Source: NORP240 sp046047495
Lineage (GTDB): Bacteria > Pseudomonadota > Gammaproteobacteria > Pseudomonadales > Pseudohongiellaceae
Length of the DNA: 26,058 bases
Assembly: GCA_046047495.1 (NCBI GenBank)
Contig: JBJOHV010000062.1
Location: 1-26,058 of the forward strand
Direction of reading: 5' to 3'
Shown one piece after another: positions 6,945-14,134 of this stretch; position 1 is the first letter of the stretch, and the number at the start of each line of letters is the position of its first letter. A program made the translations under genes and the position numbers. A model generated the notes under the pieces. The model was not told where the DNA came from and searched no databases. It saw only the letters and a list, made by a program, of their open reading frames with translations.

Positions 6945-8048
6945 ATGACCACTCACATAATTGCATTGCTGGAAGGCGACGGCATCGGCCCTGAAATCAT
7001 GGTAGAAGCCGTCAAGGTATTGCGGCTGGTGGAACAACGCAATCCGGTGACCTTTGACCTCAGACCGGGTGCCTTCGGTGCCTCCGCCTACTTTTCCCAC
7101 GGCCAGGCATTCCCGGACGAAACCAAGGCCCTGTGCGACAAGGCCGACGCCATCCTCAAGGGCCCCATCGGTCTGAGCCATGAGGAATCGAAGAAAATCC
7201 CGGTCGCCGAGCAGCCTGAACGCGGCGCGCTCCTGCCCCTGCGCCGGCGCTATAACACGTTTGCCAATTTCCGCCCCGTCTATCTGCCCAGGAGCCTCGC
7301 GCATTTCTCCCCCCTCAAGCCAGAGATCATCGGTGACGGCATCGACATCATGATGATCCGGGAACTGGTGGGCGGTTTGTACTTCGGCCACAAGGAATCC
7401 GGGGTCAATGACCAGGGCTGGCGTTACGTGAAAGAAAGCCTCGAGTACGACGAAAAGCAGATCGAGCGCATTGCCATCGTGGCCTTCGACACCGCCATGA
7501 AGCGCAAGAAGCGCCTGCACAACATCCACAAGAGCAATGTGCTGGCCTCCAGTGTGCTGTGGAATGCCGTCATCGAGGAAGTGGCACGGGATTACCCGGA
7601 AGTGATCGTCACCAATATCCTGGTGGACGCCGCCGCCACCTACCTGTGTCTCAATCCCGGTCAGTTCGATGTCATGGTGATGGAGAACATGTTCGGCGAC
7701 ATCCTCAGCGATCAGGGCGGTGGCATCCTCGGTTCCCTGGGTCTCATGCCCTCCGCCTGTCTGGGCTTCGACAAGGCCTATTACGAGCCGTCCCACGGCT
7801 CGGCGCCGGATATCGCCGGCAAGAACATCGCCAATCCCTACTCCATGATCGGCTCCGTGGCCATGATGCTGGACATGAGCTTCGACATGAAGCAGGAATC
7901 CCGCAATGTCTGGCAGGCCATGCAGAGCGTGTTTGCCCAGGGTTTCTCCACGCCAGATCTGTCAAAGCCCGGCAGCGGTGTGAAGATGATCGGTACGGCG
8001 GCGTTCGGAGATCTGGTGGTGGCGGAACTGGCCAAGCTGCCCGTCTGA
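6945..8048 (+). CDS. Isocitrate/isopropylmalate dehydrogenase family protein, probable 3-isopropylmalate or methylmalate dehydrogenase
   Basis: A 367-aa beta-decarboxylating dehydrogenase. Hallmarks: EGDGIGPEIM (10-19), the EQPERGALLPLRRRYNTFANFRP region with substrate arginines R100 and R110, IMMIRELVGGLYFG (R139, Y146), HKSNVL, and the signature ENMFGDILSDQGGGILGSLGLMPSA followed by YEPSHGSAPDIAGK. The LRRR and ELVGG-YFG motifs favour isopropylmalate-type over isocitrate substrates. The MFGDILSDQGGGILGS stretch differs from standard LeuB (usually DEAS or DEAA at this site), so it is a divergent branch. It converges tail to tail, seven bases apart, with a citramalate synthase, so oxidation of 3-methylmalate in isoleucine synthesis, or dual use with leucine synthesis, is a reasonable inference. 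NAD or NADP preference is not assigned. Confidence 0.85.
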   Translation: MTTHIIALLEGDGIGPEIMVEAVKVLRLVEQRNPVTFDLRPGAFGASAYFSHGQAFPDETKALCDKADAILKGPIGLSHEESKKIPVAEQPERGALLPLRRRYNTFANFRPVYLPRSLAHFSPLKPEIIGDGIDIMMIRELVGGLYFGHKESGVNDQGWRYVKESLEYDEKQIERIAIVAFDTAMKRKKRLHNIHKSNVLASSVLWNAVIEEVARDYPEVIVTNILVDAAATYLCLNPGQFDVMVMENMFGDILSDQGGGILGSLGLMPSACLGFDKAYYEPSHGSAPDIAGKNIANPYSMIGSVAMMLDMSFDMKQESRNVWQAMQSVFAQGFSTPDLSKPGSGVKMIGTAAFGDLVVAELAKLPV

Positions 8049-8055
8049 CCGCAGT

Positions 8056-9618
8056 TCAGGAATCCGCCTGCATGAGGATGTTGATCATGCGCAGGGTGGC
8101 TTTGATGGCTGCCAGAACCTGATTGGAATCCACCCCCCGGGTCTTGAAGTTACGGCCGTCCACACCCCAGGTGATGATGGCCTCGGTCAAGGCATTGGTG
8201 TTGCCGCCCCGGGGGATATGCACCTCGAAGTCCACCAGATCCGGCATCCGGAAGCGGCGCTTCTTGAGGATCTTGCTGATGGCATTGATAAACGCCGCGA
8301 ACCCCCCGTTGCCGGAACCGGAACTCTGGAATTCCTCGCCCTGGACGTCGACCCGGATGCTGGCGGTGCTCTCCACATCGAGACCGCTGGTGATGTAGCA
8401 GTTCTTCAGGGTAACCACCTGGTAATCCCTGCTCTCCATGACGTCGGCAATGATGAAGGGCAGATCCTCGGGAGTGATCACCTGCTTGGAATCCCCCAGC
8501 TTGACGATGCGCTCCAACACCTTGCGCTGATCCTCCTCCGACAGGCTCAGTCCCAACTCCTCCAGATTGTTCTTCAGGGACGCCTTGCCGCTCATCTTGC
8601 CAAGGGCATAGGTGCGTTTGCGGGCGAAGCGCTCCGGACGCAGCTCCGTGACGTACAGATTGCCCTTCATGTCACCGTCGGCATGGATGCCGGCCGTCTG
8701 GGTGAAGACATCCGCCCCCACGATGGGGGTATTGGCAGCTATCCATTTGCCGGAGAAATTTTCCACCATGCGGCTCAACAGCACGATGCTGGTCTCGTCG
8801 ATTGACAATTGCATGCCCATCTTGTCTTTCAGGGCCACCGCCACTTCCGCGAGGGAGGCATTGCCGGCCCGCTCACCCAGGCAATTGATGGTGCAATGCA
8901 CGGTATCGATGCCGGCGCGCACGGCCGCCAGCACATTGGCCGTCGCCAAGCCATAGTCGTTATGGGGGTGGAAATCGAAGGTCAGCCGGGGAAAGGCGTC
9001 CAGCATGATGCGCAAGGCATCGAAGACCTGATCGGGAGACATGACCCCCAGGGTATCCGGCAGCATGAAATGTTCGATATCCAGGTCTGCCGTCTGCTCC
9101 AGCAGGCCGAACACATAGTCACGGCTGTCGCGAAAGCCATTGGACCAGTCTTCCAGATACATGTTGCAGCGCAGACCCCGGGAACGGGCATAGTCCACTG
9201 TGCGGGCGATGTCCTGTACATGGGCATCCAGGGTTTTTCCCAGTTGCTGCCGGCAGTGTTTCTCGCTGCCCTTGGACAGCAGATTGATCACCTGTCCGCC
9301 GGTATCCGCAATCCAGTCAACACTTCTCTTATGGTCGACGAAGCCCAGCACCTCGACCCGTTCCAGGAAGCCCTCCTTGGCCGCCCAGCGATTGATTTCC
9401 GCCACGGCACGCTTCTCGCCGGCCGACACGCCCGCCGAGGCCACTTCGATACGGTCCACATTGAGAGACTGCAACAGCGCCCGGGCGATGTTGACCTTTT
9501 CGTTGGCGGCGAAGGAAACCCCCTGGGTCTGTTCGCCGTCCCGCAGGGTGGTATCCAGCAGGCGGATATGGCGCGGCTGCACCGGGGAGCCGAGGGAGGC
9601 GGGTTTGGAAGTCGTCAT
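8056..9618 (-). CDS. cimA: (R)-citramalate synthase, Leptospira type
   Basis: A 520-aa LeuA/CimA/HCS superfamily enzyme predicted to condense acetyl-CoA with pyruvate to citramalate, starting the threonine-independent route to isoleucine. The TIM barrel holds LLDTTLRDGEQTQGVSF (R26, D27), FDFHPHND (H217, H219) and NCLGERAGN; a regulatory domain with HIPRGGNTNALTE ends the protein. From memory, the Leptospira enzyme uses R16, D17, L81, L104, Y144 and T179. This protein has R26, D27, L91, L114, Y154 and T189, the same residues at a constant +10 offset, including the hydrophobic pyruvate pocket. ATG 9618 lacks a clear Shine-Dalgarno. Bacteroidetes-type LeuA proteins are related, so an isopropylmalate synthase role is the main alternative. 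Confidence 0.85.
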   Translation of the reverse strand: MTTSKPASLGSPVQPRHIRLLDTTLRDGEQTQGVSFAANEKVNIARALLQSLNVDRIEVASAGVSAGEKRAVAEINRWAAKEGFLERVEVLGFVDHKRSVDWIADTGGQVINLLSKGSEKHCRQQLGKTLDAHVQDIARTVDYARSRGLRCNMYLEDWSNGFRDSRDYVFGLLEQTADLDIEHFMLPDTLGVMSPDQVFDALRIMLDAFPRLTFDFHPHNDYGLATANVLAAVRAGIDTVHCTINCLGERAGNASLAEVAVALKDKMGMQLSIDETSIVLLSRMVENFSGKWIAANTPIVGADVFTQTAGIHADGDMKGNLYVTELRPERFARKRTYALGKMSGKASLKNNLEELGLSLSEEDQRKVLERIVKLGDSKQVITPEDLPFIIADVMESRDYQVVTLKNCYITSGLDVESTASIRVDVQGEEFQSSGSGNGGFAAFINAISKILKKRRFRMPDLVDFEVHIPRGGNTNALTEAIITWGVDGRNFKTRGVDSNQVLAAIKATLRMINILMQADS

Positions 9619-9692
9619 GTGTGCAAGTCTGGTCAGCTGCCGGAAATCCGCTGCGGATGGATGAACGGGCGCAATTGCCCTCAGGGGCGTGG

Positions 9693-9721
9693 ATTCTAGC
9701 AGACATGCCAGTCCGGGTTAA
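9693..9721 (-). promoter_or_regulatory. Candidate cimA promoter
   Basis: On the minus strand TTAACC (-35, 9716-9721), 17 bases, TAGAAT (-10, 9693-9698), ending 75 bases before the cimA ATG. Four of six -35 positions and five of six -10 positions match consensus at ideal spacing. Confidence 0.45.
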
Positions 9722-9763
9722 ACCTCGGACCTCGCAAACCGGGCGCCACCGCTGCCCATCGCA

Positions 9764-9792
9764 TTCAATATTCACCCGTATCCGTATATACT
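9764..9792 (+). promoter_or_regulatory. Candidate pnt operon promoter
   Basis: TTCAAT (-35, 9764-9769), exactly 17 bases, TATACT (-10, 9787-9792), ending 34 bases before pntAA. The -10 is strong and the -35 weak. It lies back to back with the candidate cimA promoter in the 208-bp spacer. Confidence 0.5.
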
Positions 9793-9826
9793 CCGCGCTT
9801 CATTTGAACAGCGACAGAGGTGCATT

Positions 9827-10966
9827 ATGCCGATCCAGATCTGTGTCCCCAGGGAGATTCGCGAAGGCGAACAGCGGGTGGCACTGGTTCCCGACGTGGT
9901 AAACCGCTTGGTCAAGCTCGGGGTGGGGGTCAGCATACAGAATGGCGCCGGCGAGCTGGCCGGCTATGGCGACGAGGACTACGATGCCGCAACCCTGACG
10001 GCGGATGCGGCCGCCCTGTTGGCCGCATCCGATGTGACCCTCATGGTCAATCCCATCCAGGCCGACCAGATCGGGCTGCTGAAACCTGGCTCCGTACTGA
10101 TCGGATATCTGAATCCCTACAACGACCTGGCCCGGTTCCAGGCGCTGGCCGCACGCAACATCAGCGCCTTTTCCATGGAGATGATTCCCCGCATTTCCCG
10201 CGCACAGGCCATGGACGCCCTCTCCTCCCAGGCCGCCGTGGCAGGCTACAAGGCTGTCCTGATGGCTGCCAGCCTGCTGGGCAAATTCTTCCCCATGTTG
10301 ACCACCGCGGCCGGCACCATCCGCCCCTCCAAGGTGCTGATCATCGGTGCCGGTGTGGCGGGGCTGCAGGCCATCGCCACCGCGCGACGCCTGGGCGCCA
10401 TCGTCGAGGGCTATGATGTTCGGGCTGCCACCAAGGAGCAGGTGGAATCCCTGGGTGCGAAATTCGTCGACGTGGGCATCAAGGCGGAAGGCAGCGGCGG
10501 TTACGCCCGGGAATTGACGGCAGAGGAAATCGCCCAGCAGCAGGCGGTCCTGGCCAGGCACATCGCCGGCTCCGACGTGGTCATCACCACCGCGGCCATC
10601 CCCGGCCGCCCATCCCCACGCATCGTGACCACCGCCATGGTCGAAGGCATGAAAGGCGGTTCGGTCATCGTGGATCTGGCAGCGGAAGGCGGCGGCAACT
10701 GCGAGCTGACCCAGGCGGGTCAGACGGTATTGCACAAGCGGGTGAAAATCTTCGGGCCGCTCAATGTGCCCGGTACGGTGGCCACCCATGCCAGCGAACT
10801 GTATGCAAAGAACCTGCTCAATTTCCTGGAGCTGCTCATCAAGGATGGCGCTGTGCACATCAATCTGGAGGACGAGATCCTGCGCGACAGCCTCATCACC
10901 CATGGCGGCGCCATACACAACCCGAAAATCAGCGAAATGCTGAACGCCAAAGGAGCACAGGCATGA
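9827..10966 (+). CDS. pntAA: NAD(P) transhydrogenase subunit alpha, part 1
   Basis: The NAD(H)-binding dI subunit of the proton-translocating transhydrogenase, which makes NADPH from NADH at the cost of the proton gradient. 379 aa, soluble, docked on the inner face of the membrane. The opening IQICVPREIREGEQRVALVP and the Rossmann segment VLIIGAGVAGLQAIATARRLGA with acidic/basic YDVR (about 168-198) are characteristic, as is the VIVDLAAEGGGNCE block near residue 283. AGAGGTG sits five bases before the ATG. Alpha is split into two genes as in Rhodospirillum rubrum, not fused as in E. coli. The stop overlaps the next start as ATGA. Confidence 0.96.
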   Translation: MPIQICVPREIREGEQRVALVPDVVNRLVKLGVGVSIQNGAGELAGYGDEDYDAATLTADAAALLAASDVTLMVNPIQADQIGLLKPGSVLIGYLNPYNDLARFQALAARNISAFSMEMIPRISRAQAMDALSSQAAVAGYKAVLMAASLLGKFFPMLTTAAGTIRPSKVLIIGAGVAGLQAIATARRLGAIVEGYDVRAATKEQVESLGAKFVDVGIKAEGSGGYARELTAEEIAQQQAVLARHIAGSDVVITTAAIPGRPSPRIVTTAMVEGMKGGSVIVDLAAEGGGNCELTQAGQTVLHKRVKIFGPLNVPGTVATHASELYAKNLLNFLELLIKDGAVHINLEDEILRDSLITHGGAIHNPKISEMLNAKGAQA

Positions 10967-11274
10967 TCGAGGGACTGGCTGCGTTGTACATCTTCATGCT
11001 GGCCGGTTTCACCGGTTATGAAATCATCAGCCGGGTGCCGGTGATTCTTCATACGCCCCTGATGTCCGGCTCCAACTTCGTGCACGGCATCGTGCTGGTG
11101 GGCGCCATGTTCGCCCTCGGCATCGCCGAATCGCCTGCCGAACAGGTGATCGGCTTCATCGCAGTGCTGCTGGCGGCGGGCAATGCGGTGGGCGGTTATG
11201 TAGTCACAGAACGCATGCTGGAAATGTTCAAGTCCAGCAAGCGACCCGGTGGCCAGGACAAGGGAGGCAAGTAG
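10963..11274 (+). CDS. pntAB: NAD(P) transhydrogenase subunit alpha, part 2
   Basis: A 103-aa membrane subunit forming part of the proton channel (dII). Hydrophobic stretches fall near residues 3-20, 43-60 and 64-84. The family's LYIFMLAGFTGYEIISRVP opening and the TPLMSGSNFVHGIVLVGA signature are clear. It starts in a four-base ATGA overlap with pntAA and its TAG stop directly abuts the pntB ATG, so the three subunits are translationally coupled. The polar lysine-rich tail (residues 90-103) is cytoplasmic. Confidence 0.95.
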   Translation: MIEGLAALYIFMLAGFTGYEIISRVPVILHTPLMSGSNFVHGIVLVGAMFALGIAESPAEQVIGFIAVLLAAGNAVGGYVVTERMLEMFKSSKRPGGQDKGGK

Positions 11275-12699
11275 ATGAACATCATCATCCAGGCTTCCTA
11301 TTTCATCGCCGCTGCCCTGTTCATCCTGGGTCTCAAGCAAATGAGTTCACCGGTCACCGCACGGCGCGGCATTGTGTGGGCAGGCGCCGGCATGCTGCTG
11401 GCCACCCTGGTGACATTCGGCACACCGGAAATTCTCGGCAGTGACCATGCCGCCATTAACCTGGTACTGATCGTCATCGCCATCGCCATCGGTGGCGGCT
11501 ATGCCTGGGCCAGCGGCCGCAAGGTGGCCATGACCGACATGCCCCAGATGATCGCCATGTACAACGGCATGGGTGGTGGAGCCGCCGCAACGATTGCAGC
11601 CGTCGAAATGCTGAAGGCCATTGCGGAAGTGCAGGCCGGAGAAGCCGTATCCATTGCCGATGCCCTGGGAGTCGATGTCGCCATCCTCGCCATCCTGGGC
11701 GCCGTCATTGGCACCATTTCTTTCAGCGGCAGCATCATCGCCTGGGCCAAGCTGGACGGTCGCCTGACCCGCAGCAAGCTGCTGCCCAGGCAGCATCTGA
11801 TCAATGGGGTGTTGGCAATCGCCACCGTGGGATTTGCCATCGCCATCTACTTTGCCACCGACCTGACACCGATCATCGTGTTCTTCACCCTGGCACTGAT
11901 CCTGGGCGTCTTCGTCACGGTGCCCGTGGGCGGCGCGGACATGCCGGTGATTATTTCCCTGTTCAATGCACTCACCGGACTGGCCGTAGGTTTCGAAGGT
12001 TACGTGCTGGGCAATGCCGCCATGATCATCGCCGGTATCGTGGTGGGTTCCGCCGGCAGCCTGTTGACTCAGTTGATGGCGGTTGCCATGAACCGCTCGG
12101 TGCTGAATGTGTTTTTTGCCGGGGTCGGTACCGGTGACTCCGCCGTGGCTACCGACGGTGAGCAGGGCGTGATGAAGGAGATTCAGGCCCAGGATGCGGG
12201 CATCCTCATGGCCTTCGCCGACCAGGTCATCATCATTCCGGGCTATGGCATGGCTGTGGCCCAGGCCCAGCACAAGATCTGGGAATTGACCCAGTTGCTG
12301 ACCGACAAGGGTGTCTCCGTCAAATTTGCCATCCATCCGGTGGCGGGTCGCATGCCCGGACACATGAACGTGCTGCTGGCGGAAGCCGGTGTGCCCTATG
12401 ACATGATCTATGACATGGAAGACATCAACGCCGACTTCAAGAACACCACCGTGGCACTGGTGATCGGCGCCAACGACGTGGTCAACCCTTCCGCCAAGAA
12501 GGACACCAGCAGCCCCTTGTACGGCATGCCGATTCTCAATGCCATGGATGCCAAGAACGTCATCATCGTGAAACGTGGCCGGGGCACGGGCTTTTCCGGA
12601 GTGGAGAACCCCCTGTTCTTCATGGATAACGCGCGCTTGCTGTTTGGCGACGGACAGAAGGCCGCCAACGAGTTGATTCACGCGGTCAAGGAGCTGTGA
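11275..12699 (+). CDS. pntB: NAD(P) transhydrogenase subunit beta
   Basis: 474 aa. The N-terminal half is membrane dII with about nine helices, including TMTDMPQMIA-like and GGADMPVIISLFNALTGLAVGFEGY segments involved in proton passage. The C-terminal third is the NADP(H)-binding dIII: IIPGYGMAVAQAQHKIWEL, HPVAGRMPGHMNVLLAEA, VIGANDVVNP and VIIVKRGRGTGFSGVENPLFF. GGGAGG precedes ATG 11275, which follows directly after the pntAB stop. The TGA stop overlaps a GTG start of an RDD protein. The complete set of subunits implies a working enzyme, useful for NADPH-dependent synthesis of the branched-chain amino acids encoded nearby. Confidence 0.97.
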   Translation: MNIIIQASYFIAAALFILGLKQMSSPVTARRGIVWAGAGMLLATLVTFGTPEILGSDHAAINLVLIVIAIAIGGGYAWASGRKVAMTDMPQMIAMYNGMGGGAAATIAAVEMLKAIAEVQAGEAVSIADALGVDVAILAILGAVIGTISFSGSIIAWAKLDGRLTRSKLLPRQHLINGVLAIATVGFAIAIYFATDLTPIIVFFTLALILGVFVTVPVGGADMPVIISLFNALTGLAVGFEGYVLGNAAMIIAGIVVGSAGSLLTQLMAVAMNRSVLNVFFAGVGTGDSAVATDGEQGVMKEIQAQDAGILMAFADQVIIIPGYGMAVAQAQHKIWELTQLLTDKGVSVKFAIHPVAGRMPGHMNVLLAEAGVPYDMIYDMEDINADFKNTTVALVIGANDVVNPSAKKDTSSPLYGMPILNAMDAKNVIIVKRGRGTGFSGVENPLFFMDNARLLFGDGQKAANELIHAVKEL

Positions 12700-13160
12700 C
12701 AACACCCACTGCCGGTCTGCTACGCCGGCTTGGCGCCCTGCTCTACGACAGTTTCCTGGTTGTGGCAATCTGGATGCTGATCGGTTACACCGTGCAGTTA
12801 TTTGTGGGACCTGACACCAGCACTCTGGTGGATGGCAGGGTGCAAACCGATCCGGTGCTGGACGCCCTGTTGTTCACTCTGATGCTGGGCAGTTGCGTGG
12901 GATTCTATGCCTGGTTCTGGTGCCGGGGCGGACAAACCCTGGGCATGCTGGCCTGGCGCATCAAGGTGGTGAACCACCAGGGCGGCCTGATCAGCCTGCC
13001 TCAGGCTTTGTTGCGGTTTGTGCTGGCTTGGCCGGCTTTTCTCTGTCTGGGTATGGGCTATTTGTGGCTGTACGTGGACCCCAACGGCGATGCCCTGCAC
13101 GACAGACTGTCCCGCACCCGGGTCATCGTTCTGCCACGACCAGCCAAGACCGGAAAATAA
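12696..13160 (+). CDS. RDD family membrane protein
   Basis: 154 aa. The family signature is visible in order: GLLRRLGALLYDSFLV (R-D pair in the first helix), a second helix near residues 52-75, GGQTLGMLAWRIKVVN, and a third helix ending in WLYVDPNGDALHDRLSRTRVI. Start is GTG 12696, sharing GTGA with the pntB stop, so translation is probably coupled to the transhydrogenase. RDD proteins are poorly characterised; some are implicated in ion transport. Coupling to a proton-translocating enzyme is suggestive but proves nothing. The 77 bases after it contain no clear terminator. Confidence 0.88.
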   Translation: MTTPTAGLLRRLGALLYDSFLVVAIWMLIGYTVQLFVGPDTSTLVDGRVQTDPVLDALLFTLMLGSCVGFYAWFWCRGGQTLGMLAWRIKVVNHQGGLISLPQALLRFVLAWPAFLCLGMGYLWLYVDPNGDALHDRLSRTRVIVLPRPAKTGK

Positions 13161-13237
13161 GTTTCAGCGGTGGCCAAATCGGTGCCTGACGACACTTTCT
13201 GCACCATTCTGGCACGTCATCAAAGGAATTAGTCACA

Positions 13238-14095
13238 GTGAAAAATATCGTATATCTTAACGGTCATTATCTGCCGGCAGACGAGGCCGCAGTTTCCATC
13301 TTCGATCGCGGATTCCTGTTCGGCGATGGTGTTTACGAAGTCGTGCCGGTGATCCGTGGTCGCCTGGTGGACAAGGCTTATTTCCTGGAACGGCTCGGCA
13401 ACAGCCTGCAGGCCATCAACCTCGACTGGCCCTGCTCCGGACAGGAGTACCTGGACATCATGAAGGCGGTGGTGGAACGCAATCAGATCGCTGAAGGCTA
13501 CGTCTACACCCAGGTAACCCGCGGCGTGGCGGAACGGGATTTCTGCTTCCCCTCCGGCGTCGCCCCCACCCTGGTGGCATGGGGCAGCCACCGCGCCATT
13601 ATGGACAATCCACTGGCGGATACCGGGGTGAGCGTGGTGACATTGCCGGATTTGCGCTGGAAGCGACGTGACATCAAGTCACTCAATCTGCTGGCCCAAT
13701 GTCTGGCCAAGCAGGCAGCCCGCGAGCAGAATGCCTTCGAGGGCTGGATGGTGGAGGACGGGTTGGTGACCGAGGGCGCCTCCTCGTCGGCCTATATCGT
13801 CAAGCAGGGCCGCATCATCACCCGCCCGCTGTCTACGGCGATATTGCCGGGCATACGCCGCAGGGTGATATTGGAATTGGCCAGGGATCAGGCATTGCAG
13901 CTGGAGGAACGGGCGTTCACCGTGGCCGAAGCCATGGCAGCCGATGAAGCCTTCCTCAGCAGCGCCACTACACTGGTCCTGCCGGTGGTCCGCATCGACG
14001 GCCATCCGGTGGGTAATGGCAAACCGGGTCCGGTGACCCACAAAATGCGCAGCTTGTATCAGCAGGCGGCATTGCTGGAAGCGAACGGCAAGTGA
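13238..14095 (+). CDS. dat: D-amino-acid transaminase (class IV aminotransferase)
   Basis: 285-aa PLP fold-type IV enzyme, predicted to interconvert D-alanine and D-glutamate with their oxo acids for peptidoglycan. Numbered against the Bacillus enzyme with a constant +2 offset: Y33 (GDGVYEVV), R100, K147 (RRDIKSLNLLAQCLAKQ, Schiff-base lysine) and E179 (VTEGASSSA). The Bacillus carboxylate-trap histidine (H100) is F102 here (RGVAERDFCFP), an unusual substitution. Branched-chain and aminodeoxychorismate lyase relatives are the alternatives, but the overall pattern is DAAT. GTG 13238 is preceded by AAAGGAA at good spacing. It lies 77 bases after the RDD gene and 39 before ggt. Confidence 0.88.
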   Translation: MKNIVYLNGHYLPADEAAVSIFDRGFLFGDGVYEVVPVIRGRLVDKAYFLERLGNSLQAINLDWPCSGQEYLDIMKAVVERNQIAEGYVYTQVTRGVAERDFCFPSGVAPTLVAWGSHRAIMDNPLADTGVSVVTLPDLRWKRRDIKSLNLLAQCLAKQAAREQNAFEGWMVEDGLVTEGASSSAYIVKQGRIITRPLSTAILPGIRRRVILELARDQALQLEERAFTVAEAMAADEAFLSSATTLVLPVVRIDGHPVGNGKPGPVTHKMRSLYQQAALLEANGK

Positions 14096-14134
14096 GCCGT
14101 CACAAGACAATACTGACCTCAAAGTGAGAATGCG

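Noticed and set aside
11347..12768. Long minus-strand frame of 473 codons opposite pntB
   Set aside because: Composition is His/Gln/Gly-rich, the typical shadow of a GC-rich membrane-protein gene; no motif and pntB is clearly the real gene.
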